From Paraburkholderia rhynchosiae (GTDB lineage: Bacteria > Pseudomonadota > Gammaproteobacteria > Burkholderiales > Burkholderiaceae), in assembly GCF_002879865.1 (NCBI RefSeq), contig NZ_PNXY01000024.1, forward strand, positions 1 to 64,000: a stretch of DNA of 64,000 nt. The letters run 5' to 3'. Numbering within the stretch: position 1 is the stretch's first letter; each line of letters opens with the position of its first letter. The position numbers were made by a program, and so were the translations under genes. Below, one piece after another: positions 51,901-60,516 of the stretch. The notes under the pieces were generated by a model. That model searched no databases. It was not told the DNA's origin and was given only the letters and a program-made list of their open reading frames with translations.

Positions 51901-52431
51901 TTGCCGAACAGCGAGGAATATCTCGACTCCGAGAAGTATCAGTTGCGTGCGTGGGACTGGCACCGGCCCGGCAACATCACAGCAGAAATCACCGCGCTAA
52001 ACCGGATTCGGCGTGCGAATCCCGCGTTGCAAACGCATCTCGGTCTCACGTTTCTGCCCGCGCACAACGACAACATTCTGTTCTTCGAGAAGGCAACGGA
52101 AGTGCGCGACAACGTGATCGTCGTCGCGATCAATCTCGATCCGTTCAACGAACAGGGCGCGGATATCGAGCTGTCGTGGGAGACATTCCAGAAATGGAAT
52201 CTGCATGACCACGGCGGACTCGAAGTGACCGATCAGATGACCGGCGCGCGTTTCGAATGGCACGGCCGCTGGCAGCATGTGCGGCTCGGACCGGGCCAGC
52301 CTTTTTCGATCTGGCGCATTGCGCCGCTTGGCGGGCTGCCCGCCGAGCGCCCCGACGAAGCCGACAGCGACTCGACCAGCGCCCTTCACGCAAACGCTGG
52401 CAACCCTACCCCGACGGAAGGTGCGATATGA
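48970..52431 (+). CDS. glgE: alpha-1,4-glucan:maltose-1-phosphate maltosyltransferase GlgE with extra N-terminal GH13-like domain
   Basis: A 1153-residue protein, far longer than the usual 650-700 residues of GlgE. The C-terminal part (about residues 470-1130) is a complete GlgE, transferring maltosyl from maltose 1-phosphate to alpha-1,4-glucan. The nucleophile Asp is D849 (IFRVDNPH), the acid/base Glu E878 (FLAEAFT) and the third acid D936 (VNTPDINP). Residues 1-430 form a second GH13-like barrel with GFRFDSPH (D171 at the nucleophile position) but LAATPG where the acid/base Glu should be (A200), so it looks catalytically dead. The stop overlaps the treS start (ATGA). The ribosome-binding site is weak. 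Confidence 0.93.
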   Translation: MEPPNGYAPRIYFFHSLLVGPLDAWPAQFAHAAALGFDHALVGSLFEPGQASHGQVVGNHARLHPVFEARQPAADAIRALAGEARQHGLSLLADLVIDRMAADGALYAEHADWFHPLESEEARLDPRHVHREDNVAYANLSDAGTRVALADWWTQQLLALAEAGIGGFRFDSPHRVPGEVWRQLRDAVRAAHPEVRFLAATPGLARSDLPSLEGAGFDSVFSSVRWWDYRASWMAEEHAVLARIGGPIAFPEAPYGARLAAELSDPHDSSIVERAYRRALFTASAVGTGWMMPMGFEYGVSEPMSQTRGDASQFALACQAKKFDLSQPVTHANELARNAKALHANGELRPLSGPGSPAAVLLRADEPDLRDAHEAVLIAINPELGAPVRVDPARFLAGVPGNFTRFVPLDEPGRANSALPTTLSPFTLAPGAVRLFQAVTEKPICLAPPIDKANSKRSGRKTVLEAINAPRVAIESVMPSVDNGRFAAKRSVGERAEISAAIFAEGHDKIAAAVLWRAADENTWHEVLMAPAQPAGLDIWKARIPLERMGRHEFTVIAWRDDFASLVEHVEKKLKAGQTVEIELDEAAHLFALVLAEVETTEGAVTEPLKHIVEQFAKADDEAKLKLLLDPATAKAMIAARHRPFLSRDPVTYKIDAERTAARFASWYEIFPRSMSDDESRHGTFADVTTKLPRIRDMGFDVLYFPPIHPIGVSNRKGRNNTLNAQPGDVGSPYAIGAAEGGHTAVHPQLGTLDDFKKMLAAAHAHGLEIALDFAIQCSPDHPWLKEHPTWFAWRPDGTLRYAENPPKKYQDIVNPDFYAHDAKPDLWLALRDVILFWIEAGVRIFRVDNPHTKPLPFWEWMINDVRSRYPDAIFLAEAFTRPRMMSRLGKIGFSQSYTYFTWRESKRDFIEYLTELTQTNARDFYRPNFFVNTPDINPRHLQSQGRTGFLIRAALASTLAGLWGVYSGFELCEAAALPNSEEYLDSEKYQLRAWDWHRPGNITAEITALNRIRRANPALQTHLGLTFLPAHNDNILFFEKATEVRDNVIVVAINLDPFNEQGADIELSWETFQKWNLHDHGGLEVTDQMTGARFEWHGRWQHVRLGPGQPFSIWRIAPLGGLPAERPDEADSDSTSALHANAGNPTPTEGAI

Positions 52432-55400
52432 AGCGTGACGATCCCTCCCAGACCACGTCGCAGGCGCATGCAAGCACGGCAACCGCCAGCGCAACCAAAG
52501 CGCGCACACGCCGCCGCGGCAAGCCGGCGGCATTGAGCGACGACCCGCTCTGGTACAAAGACGCGATCATTTATCAGGTGCACATCAAGTCGTTCTTCGA
52601 TGCGAATAACGACGGCGTCGGCGATTTTCCAGGCCTCATCGCCAAGCTCGACTACATCGCCGAACTGGGTGTGAACGCGATCTGGCTGCTGCCGTTCTAT
52701 CCGTCGCCGCGCCGCGACGACGGTTATGACATCGCCGATTATCGCAACGTGCATCCCGATTACGGCCAGCTCTCCGATGTCAAACGCTTCATTCAGGAAG
52801 CGCACGCGCGCGGCATCCGCGTGATCACGGAGCTGGTGATCAACCACACGTCGGATCAGCACCCATGGTTCCAGCGCGCGCGCCGCGCGAAGCCGGGTTC
52901 GAATCATCGCAACTTCTATGTGTGGTCCGACACTGATCAGAAGTACGCTGAAACGCGGATCATCTTTATCGATTCAGAACCGTCGAACTGGACGCACGAT
53001 CCGGTCGCGGGCGCTTATTTCTGGCATCGCTTTTATTCGCATCAGCCCGATCTGAATTTCGACAATCCGGCCGTGCTGCGGGAGGTGTTGCAGGTCATGC
53101 GCTTCTGGCTCGACATGGGCATCGACGGGCTGCGGCTCGACGCGGTGCCGTATCTCGTCGAACGTGAAGGCACCAACAACGAGAACCTGCCGGAAACGCA
53201 CGCGGTGTTGAAGAAGATTCGCGCCACTATCGACGCGGAATATCCGAACCGGATGCTACTCGCCGAAGCGAACCAGTGGCCGGAAGACGTGAAGGAATAC
53301 TTCGGCGAAGAAGACGAATGCCATATGGCATTCCACTTCCCGCTAATGCCGCGCATCTACATGTCGATTGCGAGCGAGGACCGCTTTCCGATCACCGACA
53401 TCATGCGGCAAACGCCGGATCTCGCCGAGTCGAATCAGTGGGCGATTTTTCTGCGCAATCACGATGAGCTCACGCTTGAAATGGTCACTGATTCCGAGCG
53501 CGACTACTTGTGGAATACCTACGCGAGCGATCGCCGCGCGCGTCTGAATCTCGGCATTCGCCGCCGGCTCGCGCCGCTGATGGAGCGCGACCGCCGCCGC
53601 ATCGAGCTGATCAATTCGCTGCTGCTGTCGATGCCCGGCACGCCCGTGATCTACTACGGCGATGAGCTCGGCATGGGCGACAACATCCACCTCGGCGACC
53701 GCGACGGCGTGCGTACGCCGATGCAGTGGTCGTCGGATCGGAACGGCGGCTTCTCGCGCGCCGATCCTGAACAGCTGGTGCTGCCGCCCGTAATGGGCGC
53801 GCTCTACGGCTTCGACGCGGTCAACGTCGAAGCGCAAAGCCGCGATCCGCATTCGCTGCTGAACTGGACGCGGCGCATGCTCGCCACGCGTCGCGCGAAA
53901 CAGACCTTTGGGCGCGGCACGATTCGCTTCCTGAAGCCGGAAAACCGCAAGATTCTCGCGTATCTGCGTGAGATGCCCGACGAGCCGCCGATTCTTTGCG
54001 TGGCGAATCTGTCGCGTGCGCCGCAAGCGGTGGAGCTCGATCTGTCGGAATTCAACGGCTCGGTGCCGATCGAAATGACCGCCGATTCCGTGTTCCCCGC
54101 CATCGGTCAATTGACTTATCTGCTGACCTTCCCGCCGTATGGCTTCCTGTGGTTCATGCTGTGTCCGGGCGGTCAGCGTCCGACATGGTCGCAGGCGCAT
54201 CCCGAGCCGCTGCCGGAATTCGTCACCATCGTGATACGCGAAGGCCAGGTTGGGCCGACGCCGGAAAACGTGCGGCTGCTCGAATCGGAAGTGCTGCCTT
54301 CGTGGTTGAGCCGTCGCCGCTGGTTTGCATCGAAGGATCAGAAGATGCATGCCGTGCGGCTCGCCGCGTTGACCACGATTCCGAACGGAGGCTTCGCCTT
54401 CACCGAAATCGAAGCCGATGTCGGCAATCACACCGAGCGTTACGTGGTGCCTATCGCGATCACGTGGGGCGGCGAGACCACGACGCCCCTCTTTCTCCAG
54501 CTTGCGTTGGCGCGCGTGCGCCGCGGCCGCAATGTCGGGCATCTGACCGACGCATTCGCGCTGCCGATCTTCGCGCACGGCGTGCTGCGCAAATTGCGCG
54601 AACGCGCTGTCGTGCCGACCGTGCAGAAGAGCGAGATCAAGTTCATTCCGACCGAGCGTTTCGCGGAACTCGACAATCTCGGCGAACGGCCGGAAGTGCG
54701 CTGGCTCGCGGCCGAGCAGAGCAACAGTTCTCTGATCGTCGCGGACGCCGCGGTGCTCAAGCTGGTGCGGCGTCTCGTGAGCGGCATTCATCCGGAAGCG
54801 GAAATCAGCCGCTATCTGACGCAGCTTGGCTATGCGAACACGGCGCCGCTATTCGGCGAAGTGGTGCGCGTCGATCCCGAGGGCGTGCCGCATACGCTCG
54901 CGATTCTGCAAGGCTTCGTCGACAACCAGGGCGATGCATGGAACTGGTCGCTCGACCATCTGCGCCGCTCCGTGGACGAACTCGCGATCGCCGTCGATAC
55001 GGACGCGTCATCGGCGCCCGACCGCGACAACGAAGCGCTTCTGCTGGAAGGCTACGCGTCGTTGGCCGGCATCATCGGCAGACGGCTTGGCGAATTGCAC
55101 GTGGCCCTTGCTTCGCCCACCGACGACCTCGCGTTCGCACCCGAACCCGCGAGCGCCGACCAGGTGAAGGCGTGGGTCGACGGCACGCAGTCGATGCTCG
55201 CGAGCGCGCTCGATCTGCTCGCGCCGCGCATTGAACAGATGCTCGATCCGGAGACGAAGGCGCTCGCGCAAAGTTTGATCGACCGCCGCGCCGCGCTCGT
55301 CGAAGCCGTCGACAAACTGGTTTCCGCCGATACCCAGGCGCTGCGCATTCGCATTCATGGCGACTTCCATCTGGGCCAGGTTCTCGTCGCGCAGGGCGAC

Positions 55401-55889
55401 GCGTATCTGATCGACTTCGAAGGCGAGCCGGCGCGCTCGCTCGAGGAGCGCCGCCAGAAATCGAGCCCGCTGCGTGACGTGGCCGGCCTGATGCGTTCGC
55501 TGTCCTATGCCAGCGCAGCGGCGCAGTCCACGACGGAAGCCGCGCCGCAGCAGACCGCGGATCGCAAGCGCGCCTTGTTCGACCGCTTCCGCGCGCAAGC
55601 CACCGACGCGTTCCTGAAGGAATACCGCGCGGCCACCGCCGAAGCGCCGACGCCGCTCGTCGCGCCCGAGGCCGAGCAGGCGCTGCTCGATCTGTTCCTG
55701 ATCGAGAAGGCCGCGTATGAAATCCGCTATGAAGCGGCCAACCGTCCGACATGGCTTAGCTTGCCCGTGCGCGGCCTCGCCGCGCTCACAAGCCGTTTGC
55801 TGGGCGATACCGGTGCGCCGCACGATTCGTCAACCCCGGCGCCAGACGCCGCCACACCGCCTCATCCGGCCGAGGGCGACTATGAGTGA
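52428..55889 (+). CDS. treS: trehalose synthase TreS fused to maltokinase
   Basis: A 1153-residue bifunctional protein. Residues 35-590 are trehalose synthase (GH13), which interconverts trehalose and maltose: GLRLDAVPYL holds the nucleophile Asp, LLAEANQWPE the acid/base Glu and FLRNHDEL the third Asp. Residues 650-1100 are a maltokinase of the Mak/Pep2 type that phosphorylates maltose with ATP; the kinase motifs HGDFHLGQVL and IDFEGEP are intact near residues 975-1010. The order supplies maltose 1-phosphate to GlgE, encoded just upstream with a 4-bp overlap. It overlaps glgB by 8 bp. Confidence 0.96.
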   Translation: MKRDDPSQTTSQAHASTATASATKARTRRRGKPAALSDDPLWYKDAIIYQVHIKSFFDANNDGVGDFPGLIAKLDYIAELGVNAIWLLPFYPSPRRDDGYDIADYRNVHPDYGQLSDVKRFIQEAHARGIRVITELVINHTSDQHPWFQRARRAKPGSNHRNFYVWSDTDQKYAETRIIFIDSEPSNWTHDPVAGAYFWHRFYSHQPDLNFDNPAVLREVLQVMRFWLDMGIDGLRLDAVPYLVEREGTNNENLPETHAVLKKIRATIDAEYPNRMLLAEANQWPEDVKEYFGEEDECHMAFHFPLMPRIYMSIASEDRFPITDIMRQTPDLAESNQWAIFLRNHDELTLEMVTDSERDYLWNTYASDRRARLNLGIRRRLAPLMERDRRRIELINSLLLSMPGTPVIYYGDELGMGDNIHLGDRDGVRTPMQWSSDRNGGFSRADPEQLVLPPVMGALYGFDAVNVEAQSRDPHSLLNWTRRMLATRRAKQTFGRGTIRFLKPENRKILAYLREMPDEPPILCVANLSRAPQAVELDLSEFNGSVPIEMTADSVFPAIGQLTYLLTFPPYGFLWFMLCPGGQRPTWSQAHPEPLPEFVTIVIREGQVGPTPENVRLLESEVLPSWLSRRRWFASKDQKMHAVRLAALTTIPNGGFAFTEIEADVGNHTERYVVPIAITWGGETTTPLFLQLALARVRRGRNVGHLTDAFALPIFAHGVLRKLRERAVVPTVQKSEIKFIPTERFAELDNLGERPEVRWLAAEQSNSSLIVADAAVLKLVRRLVSGIHPEAEISRYLTQLGYANTAPLFGEVVRVDPEGVPHTLAILQGFVDNQGDAWNWSLDHLRRSVDELAIAVDTDASSAPDRDNEALLLEGYASLAGIIGRRLGELHVALASPTDDLAFAPEPASADQVKAWVDGTQSMLASALDLLAPRIEQMLDPETKALAQSLIDRRAALVEAVDKLVSADTQALRIRIHGDFHLGQVLVAQGDAYLIDFEGEPARSLEERRQKSSPLRDVAGLMRSLSYASAAAQSTTEAAPQQTADRKRALFDRFRAQATDAFLKEYRAATAEAPTPLVAPEAEQALLDLFLIEKAAYEIRYEAANRPTWLSLPVRGLAALTSRLLGDTGAPHDSSTPAPDAATPPHPAEGDYE

Positions 55890-58092
55890 ACATGATCCGG
55901 CCGCAGGCCTCCAGCCGCTCGACATTGACGCGCTTGTGGAAGCGCGCCACCCCGATGCTTTCTCGCAGCTCGGACTGCATCACACGGATGGCGGTCCCGT
56001 GGTACGTGCGCTACTGCCGAATGCCGCGCGCGTCAGCGTGATTTCGCGTGCCGACGGCTCCTTGCTCGGTGAGCTTCAGCAGTTGCGTCCAGGCCTGTTC
56101 GCGGGCCGCGTGACTTTGGCGGCGCCGTATCGTCTGCGTATCGACTGGCATGGCGCCGTGCAGGAAATCGAGGACACGTATTCGTTCGGCCCCGTTCTCG
56201 GCGATGAACCGCTCGGCCGTCTCGCGCGCGGCGATCCGTATGCAGTGCTCGAATGTCTCGGCTCGCGTCCGATGGAAGTGGACGGCGTGCCCGGCGTGCG
56301 CTTCGCGGTCTGGGCGCCGAATGCGCGCCGCGTCTCGGTAGTCGGCGACTTCAACGCTTGGGACGGCCGTCGTCATCCGATGCGCTTGCGTCATCAGGCG
56401 GGCGTGTGGGAATTGTTCGTGCCGCGAGTCGGGCCGGGCACGCGCTACAAATACGAGTTGCTCTCGCGCGACGGTCATCCATTGCCGTTGAAGGCCGACC
56501 CTTGCGCGATGCAAAGTGAGAAGCCGCCTGGCACCGCGTCGGTGGTCGCGCATGTCGACGAGATCGAGCAGTTTCCGTGGAGCGATCACGAGTGGATTCA
56601 ATCGCGCGGCGAGAAGCAGACACCGCGCTCGCCCATCTCGATCTACGAGGTGCATGCGGAGTCCTGGCTGCGCATCGCCGAGGAAAGTCATCGCGGTCTC
56701 GATTGGGAAGAACTCGCCGAGCGCCTGATTCCGTATGTGAAGACCATGGGCTTCACGCACGTCGAGTTCATGCCGGTCGCGGAACATCCGTTCGGGGGAT
56801 CGTGGGGCTATCAACCGCTTGGACAGTTCGCGCCGTCCGCGCGCTTCGGCAAGCCCGAGCAGTTCGCGACGTTCGTCAACAAGGCGCATGAGGCCGGACT
56901 CGGCGTGATTCTCGACTGGGTGCCAGCGCATTTTCCGAACGACGCGCACGGTCTCGTCCAGTTCGACGGCACGCCGCTCTACGAGCATGCCGATCCGCGC
57001 GAAGGCTATCACCAGGACTGGAACACGATGATCTACAACCTCGGCCGCAACGAGGTCAGCGCGTTCCTGGTCGCGTCGGGTCTCGCGTGGCTAAAGCGCT
57101 ATCACGTGGACGGCTTGCGCGTGGATGCCGTGGCGTCGATGCTGTATCGCGACTATTCGCGCGCGGCCGGCGAGTGGGTGCCGAACATTTACGGCGGACG
57201 CGAGAATCTCGAATCCATTGCGTTTCTGAAGCGCTTGAATCATGAAGTCGGTTACGTGCCCGGCGCGCCTGGCGCGATCACCATCGCCGAGGAATCGACT
57301 GCATGGCCGGGCGTGACAGCGCGCGTGGAGGACGGCGGGCTCGGCTTTCACTTCAAGTGGAACATGGGCTGGATGCACGACACGCTGCACTACATGCACG
57401 AAAATCCGGTGTATCGCCAATACCATCACCACAACATGACGTTCGGGATGGTGTACGCGTATTCGGAGCGCTTCGTGCTGCCGCTTTCACACGATGAAGT
57501 CGTGCACGGCAAAGGCTCGCTGCTCGGCAAGATGCCCGGCGACACATGGCAGAAGTTCGCCAATCTGCGCGCGTACTTCGGCTTCATGTGGACGCATCCG
57601 GGCAAGAAGCTGCTCTTCATGGGCGGGGAATTCGGCCAGATAGCGGAGTTCGATCACGACGGGTCGCCGCACTGGCATCTGCTCGACGATTCGAATCATC
57701 ACGGCGTGCAATTGCTGGTGCGTGACCTGAACCGTCTTTATAACCAGGAACCCGCGCTGCATTTACTCGACAGCGAGCCTGGCGGCTTTAGCTGGCTGAT
57801 CGGCGACGACAGCGCCAACAGCGTGTTCGCCTATCGCCGCACAGACGGCGCGGGCCGCGAACTCGTCGTGGTCTGCAACATGACGCCGGTGCCGCGCGTC
57901 GGCTACCGCATGGGCATGCCGCGTGAAGGACGCTGGTCGGAAGTGCTGAATACGGATGCCGGCGTATACGGCGGCTCGAATATGGGCAACGGCGGCCTGA
58001 TTCATACGGACGCTACTTCGAGCCATGGCTGGCCGCATTCGGCTTCCCTGAGCTTGCCGCCGCTGGCGACCATCGTATTGCGCGCCGATTGA
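55882..58092 (+). CDS. glgB: 1,4-alpha-glucan branching enzyme
   Basis: A 736-residue GH13 enzyme that forms alpha-1,6 branches. It has the GlgB layout: N1 and CBM48 domains (about residues 1-230), the barrel with GLRVDAVASMLYRDYSR (nucleophile Asp), ITIAEESTAWPG (acid/base Glu) and LPLSHDEVVHGK (third Asp), and a C-terminal beta domain. The start at 55882 overlaps the treS stop by 8 bp. It branches the glucan made by GlgE. Confidence 0.97.
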   Translation: MSEHDPAAGLQPLDIDALVEARHPDAFSQLGLHHTDGGPVVRALLPNAARVSVISRADGSLLGELQQLRPGLFAGRVTLAAPYRLRIDWHGAVQEIEDTYSFGPVLGDEPLGRLARGDPYAVLECLGSRPMEVDGVPGVRFAVWAPNARRVSVVGDFNAWDGRRHPMRLRHQAGVWELFVPRVGPGTRYKYELLSRDGHPLPLKADPCAMQSEKPPGTASVVAHVDEIEQFPWSDHEWIQSRGEKQTPRSPISIYEVHAESWLRIAEESHRGLDWEELAERLIPYVKTMGFTHVEFMPVAEHPFGGSWGYQPLGQFAPSARFGKPEQFATFVNKAHEAGLGVILDWVPAHFPNDAHGLVQFDGTPLYEHADPREGYHQDWNTMIYNLGRNEVSAFLVASGLAWLKRYHVDGLRVDAVASMLYRDYSRAAGEWVPNIYGGRENLESIAFLKRLNHEVGYVPGAPGAITIAEESTAWPGVTARVEDGGLGFHFKWNMGWMHDTLHYMHENPVYRQYHHHNMTFGMVYAYSERFVLPLSHDEVVHGKGSLLGKMPGDTWQKFANLRAYFGFMWTHPGKKLLFMGGEFGQIAEFDHDGSPHWHLLDDSNHHGVQLLVRDLNRLYNQEPALHLLDSEPGGFSWLIGDDSANSVFAYRRTDGAGRELVVVCNMTPVPRVGYRMGMPREGRWSEVLNTDAGVYGGSNMGNGGLIHTDATSSHGWPHSASLSLPPLATIVLRAD

Positions 58093-58137
58093 GCCGGGAC
58101 TGAGCGCGGATCGAGCGCCGCCCGGTTGCGCCGAAGA

Positions 58138-58176
58138 CGAGCGCGCGGCCTGCGTGATGATCGGGCCGCGCGCTCG
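58138..58176. other. GC-rich hairpin in the glgB-glgX gap
   Basis: CGAGCGCGCGGCC (58138-58150) and GGCCGCGCGCTCG (58164-58176) are perfect 13-bp arms with a 13-base loop, in the 140-bp space between glgB and glgX. No T-run follows, so it is not a usual terminator. It may stabilise the 3' end of the upstream message or mark an RNA-processing site. Confidence 0.6.
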
Positions 58177-58232
58177 CTGCATGAAGACCCGCGGTAGCGC
58201 GCTTCATCGAATCAGAACAAGGAAGGGGAATC

Positions 58233-60452
58233 ATGTCGCATGCAATGCCCGACCGGCTTCTGCCCGGCTCGCCGTATCCGCTCGGCGCCAGTTGGGACGG
58301 CCTCGGCGTCAACTTTGCGGTGTTCTCGGCAAACGCGCAGAAAATCGAGCTTTGCCTGTTCGATCCCACGGGCCGCAAGGAAATCAGGCGCTATGCGATG
58401 CCTGAATGCACCGAAGAAGTCTGGCACGGCTATCTGCCGAATGCGCACCCGGGCACTGCTTACGGCTTTCGCGCGCATGGTCCGTATCAGCCGCAACATG
58501 GGCATCGCTTCAATCCGCACAAGCTGCTGCTCGATCCGTATGCGCGCAAACTCGTCGGGCAGTTTCGTTGGTCCGATGCGCTGTTCGGTTACCGCGTGCA
58601 TTCGAATCGCGCGGATCTTTCGATCGACCGGCGCGATTCGGCGCCGGCCATGCCGAAGTGCGTCGTGATCGATGAAGCGTTCGACTGGTCGCACGACAAG
58701 CGCCCGAATGTGCCGTGGGGAGAGACCGTCGTCTATGAGACGCATGTGCGCGGCGCGTCCATGCTGCGCGCCGATTTGCGTCAGCACGAGCGCGGCACGT
58801 TCGCCGCGCTGTCGTCGCCGGAATTCATCGAGCATCTGCTGAAGCTCGGTGTGACCGCCGTCGAATTACTGCCCGTTCACGCGTTTCTCAACGACCGCTT
58901 TCTGGTGGAGCGCGGCCTGCGCAATTACTGGGGCTACAACACCGCGGCATTCTTTGCGCCCGAGCCGTCTTATCTGAGCACGCACCGGCTCGACGAAATG
59001 CGCATTGCCGTGCGCCAGTTGCACGCGGCCGGAATCGAAGTGATTCTCGACGTGGTCTACAACCACACGTGCGAAGGCAACGAAATGGGCCCGACCGTCT
59101 CATGGCGCGGCCTCGACAACGCGAGCTACTACCGCCTGATTCCCGGCGACGAACGGCATCACATCAACGACACCGGTTGCGGCAACACGGTGAATCTGCC
59201 GCATCCGCGCGTGCTGCAAATGGTGATGGATTCGCTGCGCTACTGGTCGACGGCGTTCAATATAGACGGCTTCCGTTTCGATCTTGGCGTGACGCTCGGG
59301 CGCGAGCAGCATGGTTTCGATCCCGGCTCGGGCTTCTTCGACGCGCTGCGTCAGGACCCGGTTCTATCGCAACGCAAGCTGATTTCCGAACCATGGGACA
59401 TCGGTCCGGGCGGTTATCAACTCGGCAATCATCCACCAGGGTTCGGCGAATGGAACGACCGTTTTCGCGATACCGTGCGCCGTTTCTGGCGCGGCGACGC
59501 CGGTCTGCGGCCCGATCTTGCCGCGCGCCTGACCGGTTCCGCCGATCTCTTCAACCGACGCTTCAGGAAGCCATGGGCGTCGATCAATTTCGTCTCGTCG
59601 CATGACGGTTTTACGCTCGCCGACATCACCGCGTACGAGCAGAAACACAACGAGGCGAATCGCGAAGGCAATCACGACGGCCACAACGAAAATTGCAGCA
59701 GCAACTGGGGCGTCGAAGGTCCGACCGACGATCCCGCGATTCTCGAAACGCGCCAACGCGTGGCGCGCTCGATGATCGCGACGCTGCTGGTCGCGCTCGG
59801 CACGCCGATGATGCTGGCCGGCGACGAATCGCTGCGCACGCAGAACGGCAACAACAATGCCTATTGCCAGGATAACGAAATATCGTGGATCGATTGGCAA
59901 GCCGGTGAATTGCCGGACGGCCGTCAGATGACCGACTTCGTGGCTCGTGTGGTCGCGCTGCGCAAACAGCATCCGCTGTTGCGCGAGACGCGCTTTCTGT
60001 TCGGCGACCGTGAAGTGCTGCCGGGTCTTTTCGACGTCGGCTGGTTCGACGAAAACGGCGATCCGCTGACGATCGAAGCATGGGAAGACCCCGAAGGACG
60101 CGCGTTCACATTGCGGCGCGCGGGGCCCGGTCTGAATGACGAAACAGAAGTATTGTTGATGATGCTCAACGCGAGTGCGGAAACACTGCGTTTTACCCCC
60201 CCTGCGCCGCACCTGGAATGGCACGTGCTGTTAGACACTGCGGATACGGAGAGCGCACCGCATCGGCTGGCCGCGTCGGACGTCGAGGTCGCCGCGCATG
60301 GCCTCCTGATACTGGCCGCGCAACCCGTCGGTGAAGCCGACTGGCAGGCCGGCTGGAAGGCCGGCGCGCAGCATGGGCCGCGGCTGTTGACCGCGCTGCC
60401 GCCCGATCCGGGCGAACATCCGCCGACGAGCGACGCGTCGCCGACCACGTAG
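58233..60452 (+). CDS. glgX: glycogen debranching enzyme GlgX
   Basis: A 739-residue isoamylase-type enzyme that cleaves alpha-1,6 branches of phosphorylase- or amylase-trimmed glucan. CBM48 covers about residues 10-110, and the barrel has GFRFDLGVTLGR (nucleophile Asp), KLISEPWDIGPGGYQLG (acid/base Glu) and NFVSSHDGFTLADI (third Asp). The start has a good AAGGGG ribosome-binding site. It follows glgB by 140 bp, a gap that carries a strong hairpin. Confidence 0.96.
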   Translation: MSHAMPDRLLPGSPYPLGASWDGLGVNFAVFSANAQKIELCLFDPTGRKEIRRYAMPECTEEVWHGYLPNAHPGTAYGFRAHGPYQPQHGHRFNPHKLLLDPYARKLVGQFRWSDALFGYRVHSNRADLSIDRRDSAPAMPKCVVIDEAFDWSHDKRPNVPWGETVVYETHVRGASMLRADLRQHERGTFAALSSPEFIEHLLKLGVTAVELLPVHAFLNDRFLVERGLRNYWGYNTAAFFAPEPSYLSTHRLDEMRIAVRQLHAAGIEVILDVVYNHTCEGNEMGPTVSWRGLDNASYYRLIPGDERHHINDTGCGNTVNLPHPRVLQMVMDSLRYWSTAFNIDGFRFDLGVTLGREQHGFDPGSGFFDALRQDPVLSQRKLISEPWDIGPGGYQLGNHPPGFGEWNDRFRDTVRRFWRGDAGLRPDLAARLTGSADLFNRRFRKPWASINFVSSHDGFTLADITAYEQKHNEANREGNHDGHNENCSSNWGVEGPTDDPAILETRQRVARSMIATLLVALGTPMMLAGDESLRTQNGNNNAYCQDNEISWIDWQAGELPDGRQMTDFVARVVALRKQHPLLRETRFLFGDREVLPGLFDVGWFDENGDPLTIEAWEDPEGRAFTLRRAGPGLNDETEVLLMMLNASAETLRFTPPAPHLEWHVLLDTADTESAPHRLAASDVEVAAHGLLILAAQPVGEADWQAGWKAGAQHGPRLLTALPPDPGEHPPTSDASPTT

Positions 60453-60516
60453 ACGGCGACGGCGACACGCGAACGGCGCGTGAGCACCCGAGAGCAAAAC
60501 CGAATGGTGAAGAGTC

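Noticed and set aside
50236..51963. 575-codon minus-strand frame opposite glgE
   Set aside because: Shadow of the GlgE core, which has all three catalytic acids in the plus frame.
53343..54791. 482-codon minus-strand frame opposite treS
   Set aside because: Shadow of TreS-maltokinase; no independent coding signal.
48970..55889. GlgE and TreS-maltokinase both have exactly 1153 residues
   Set aside because: Domain content differs; the identical length is a coincidence and not a duplication.
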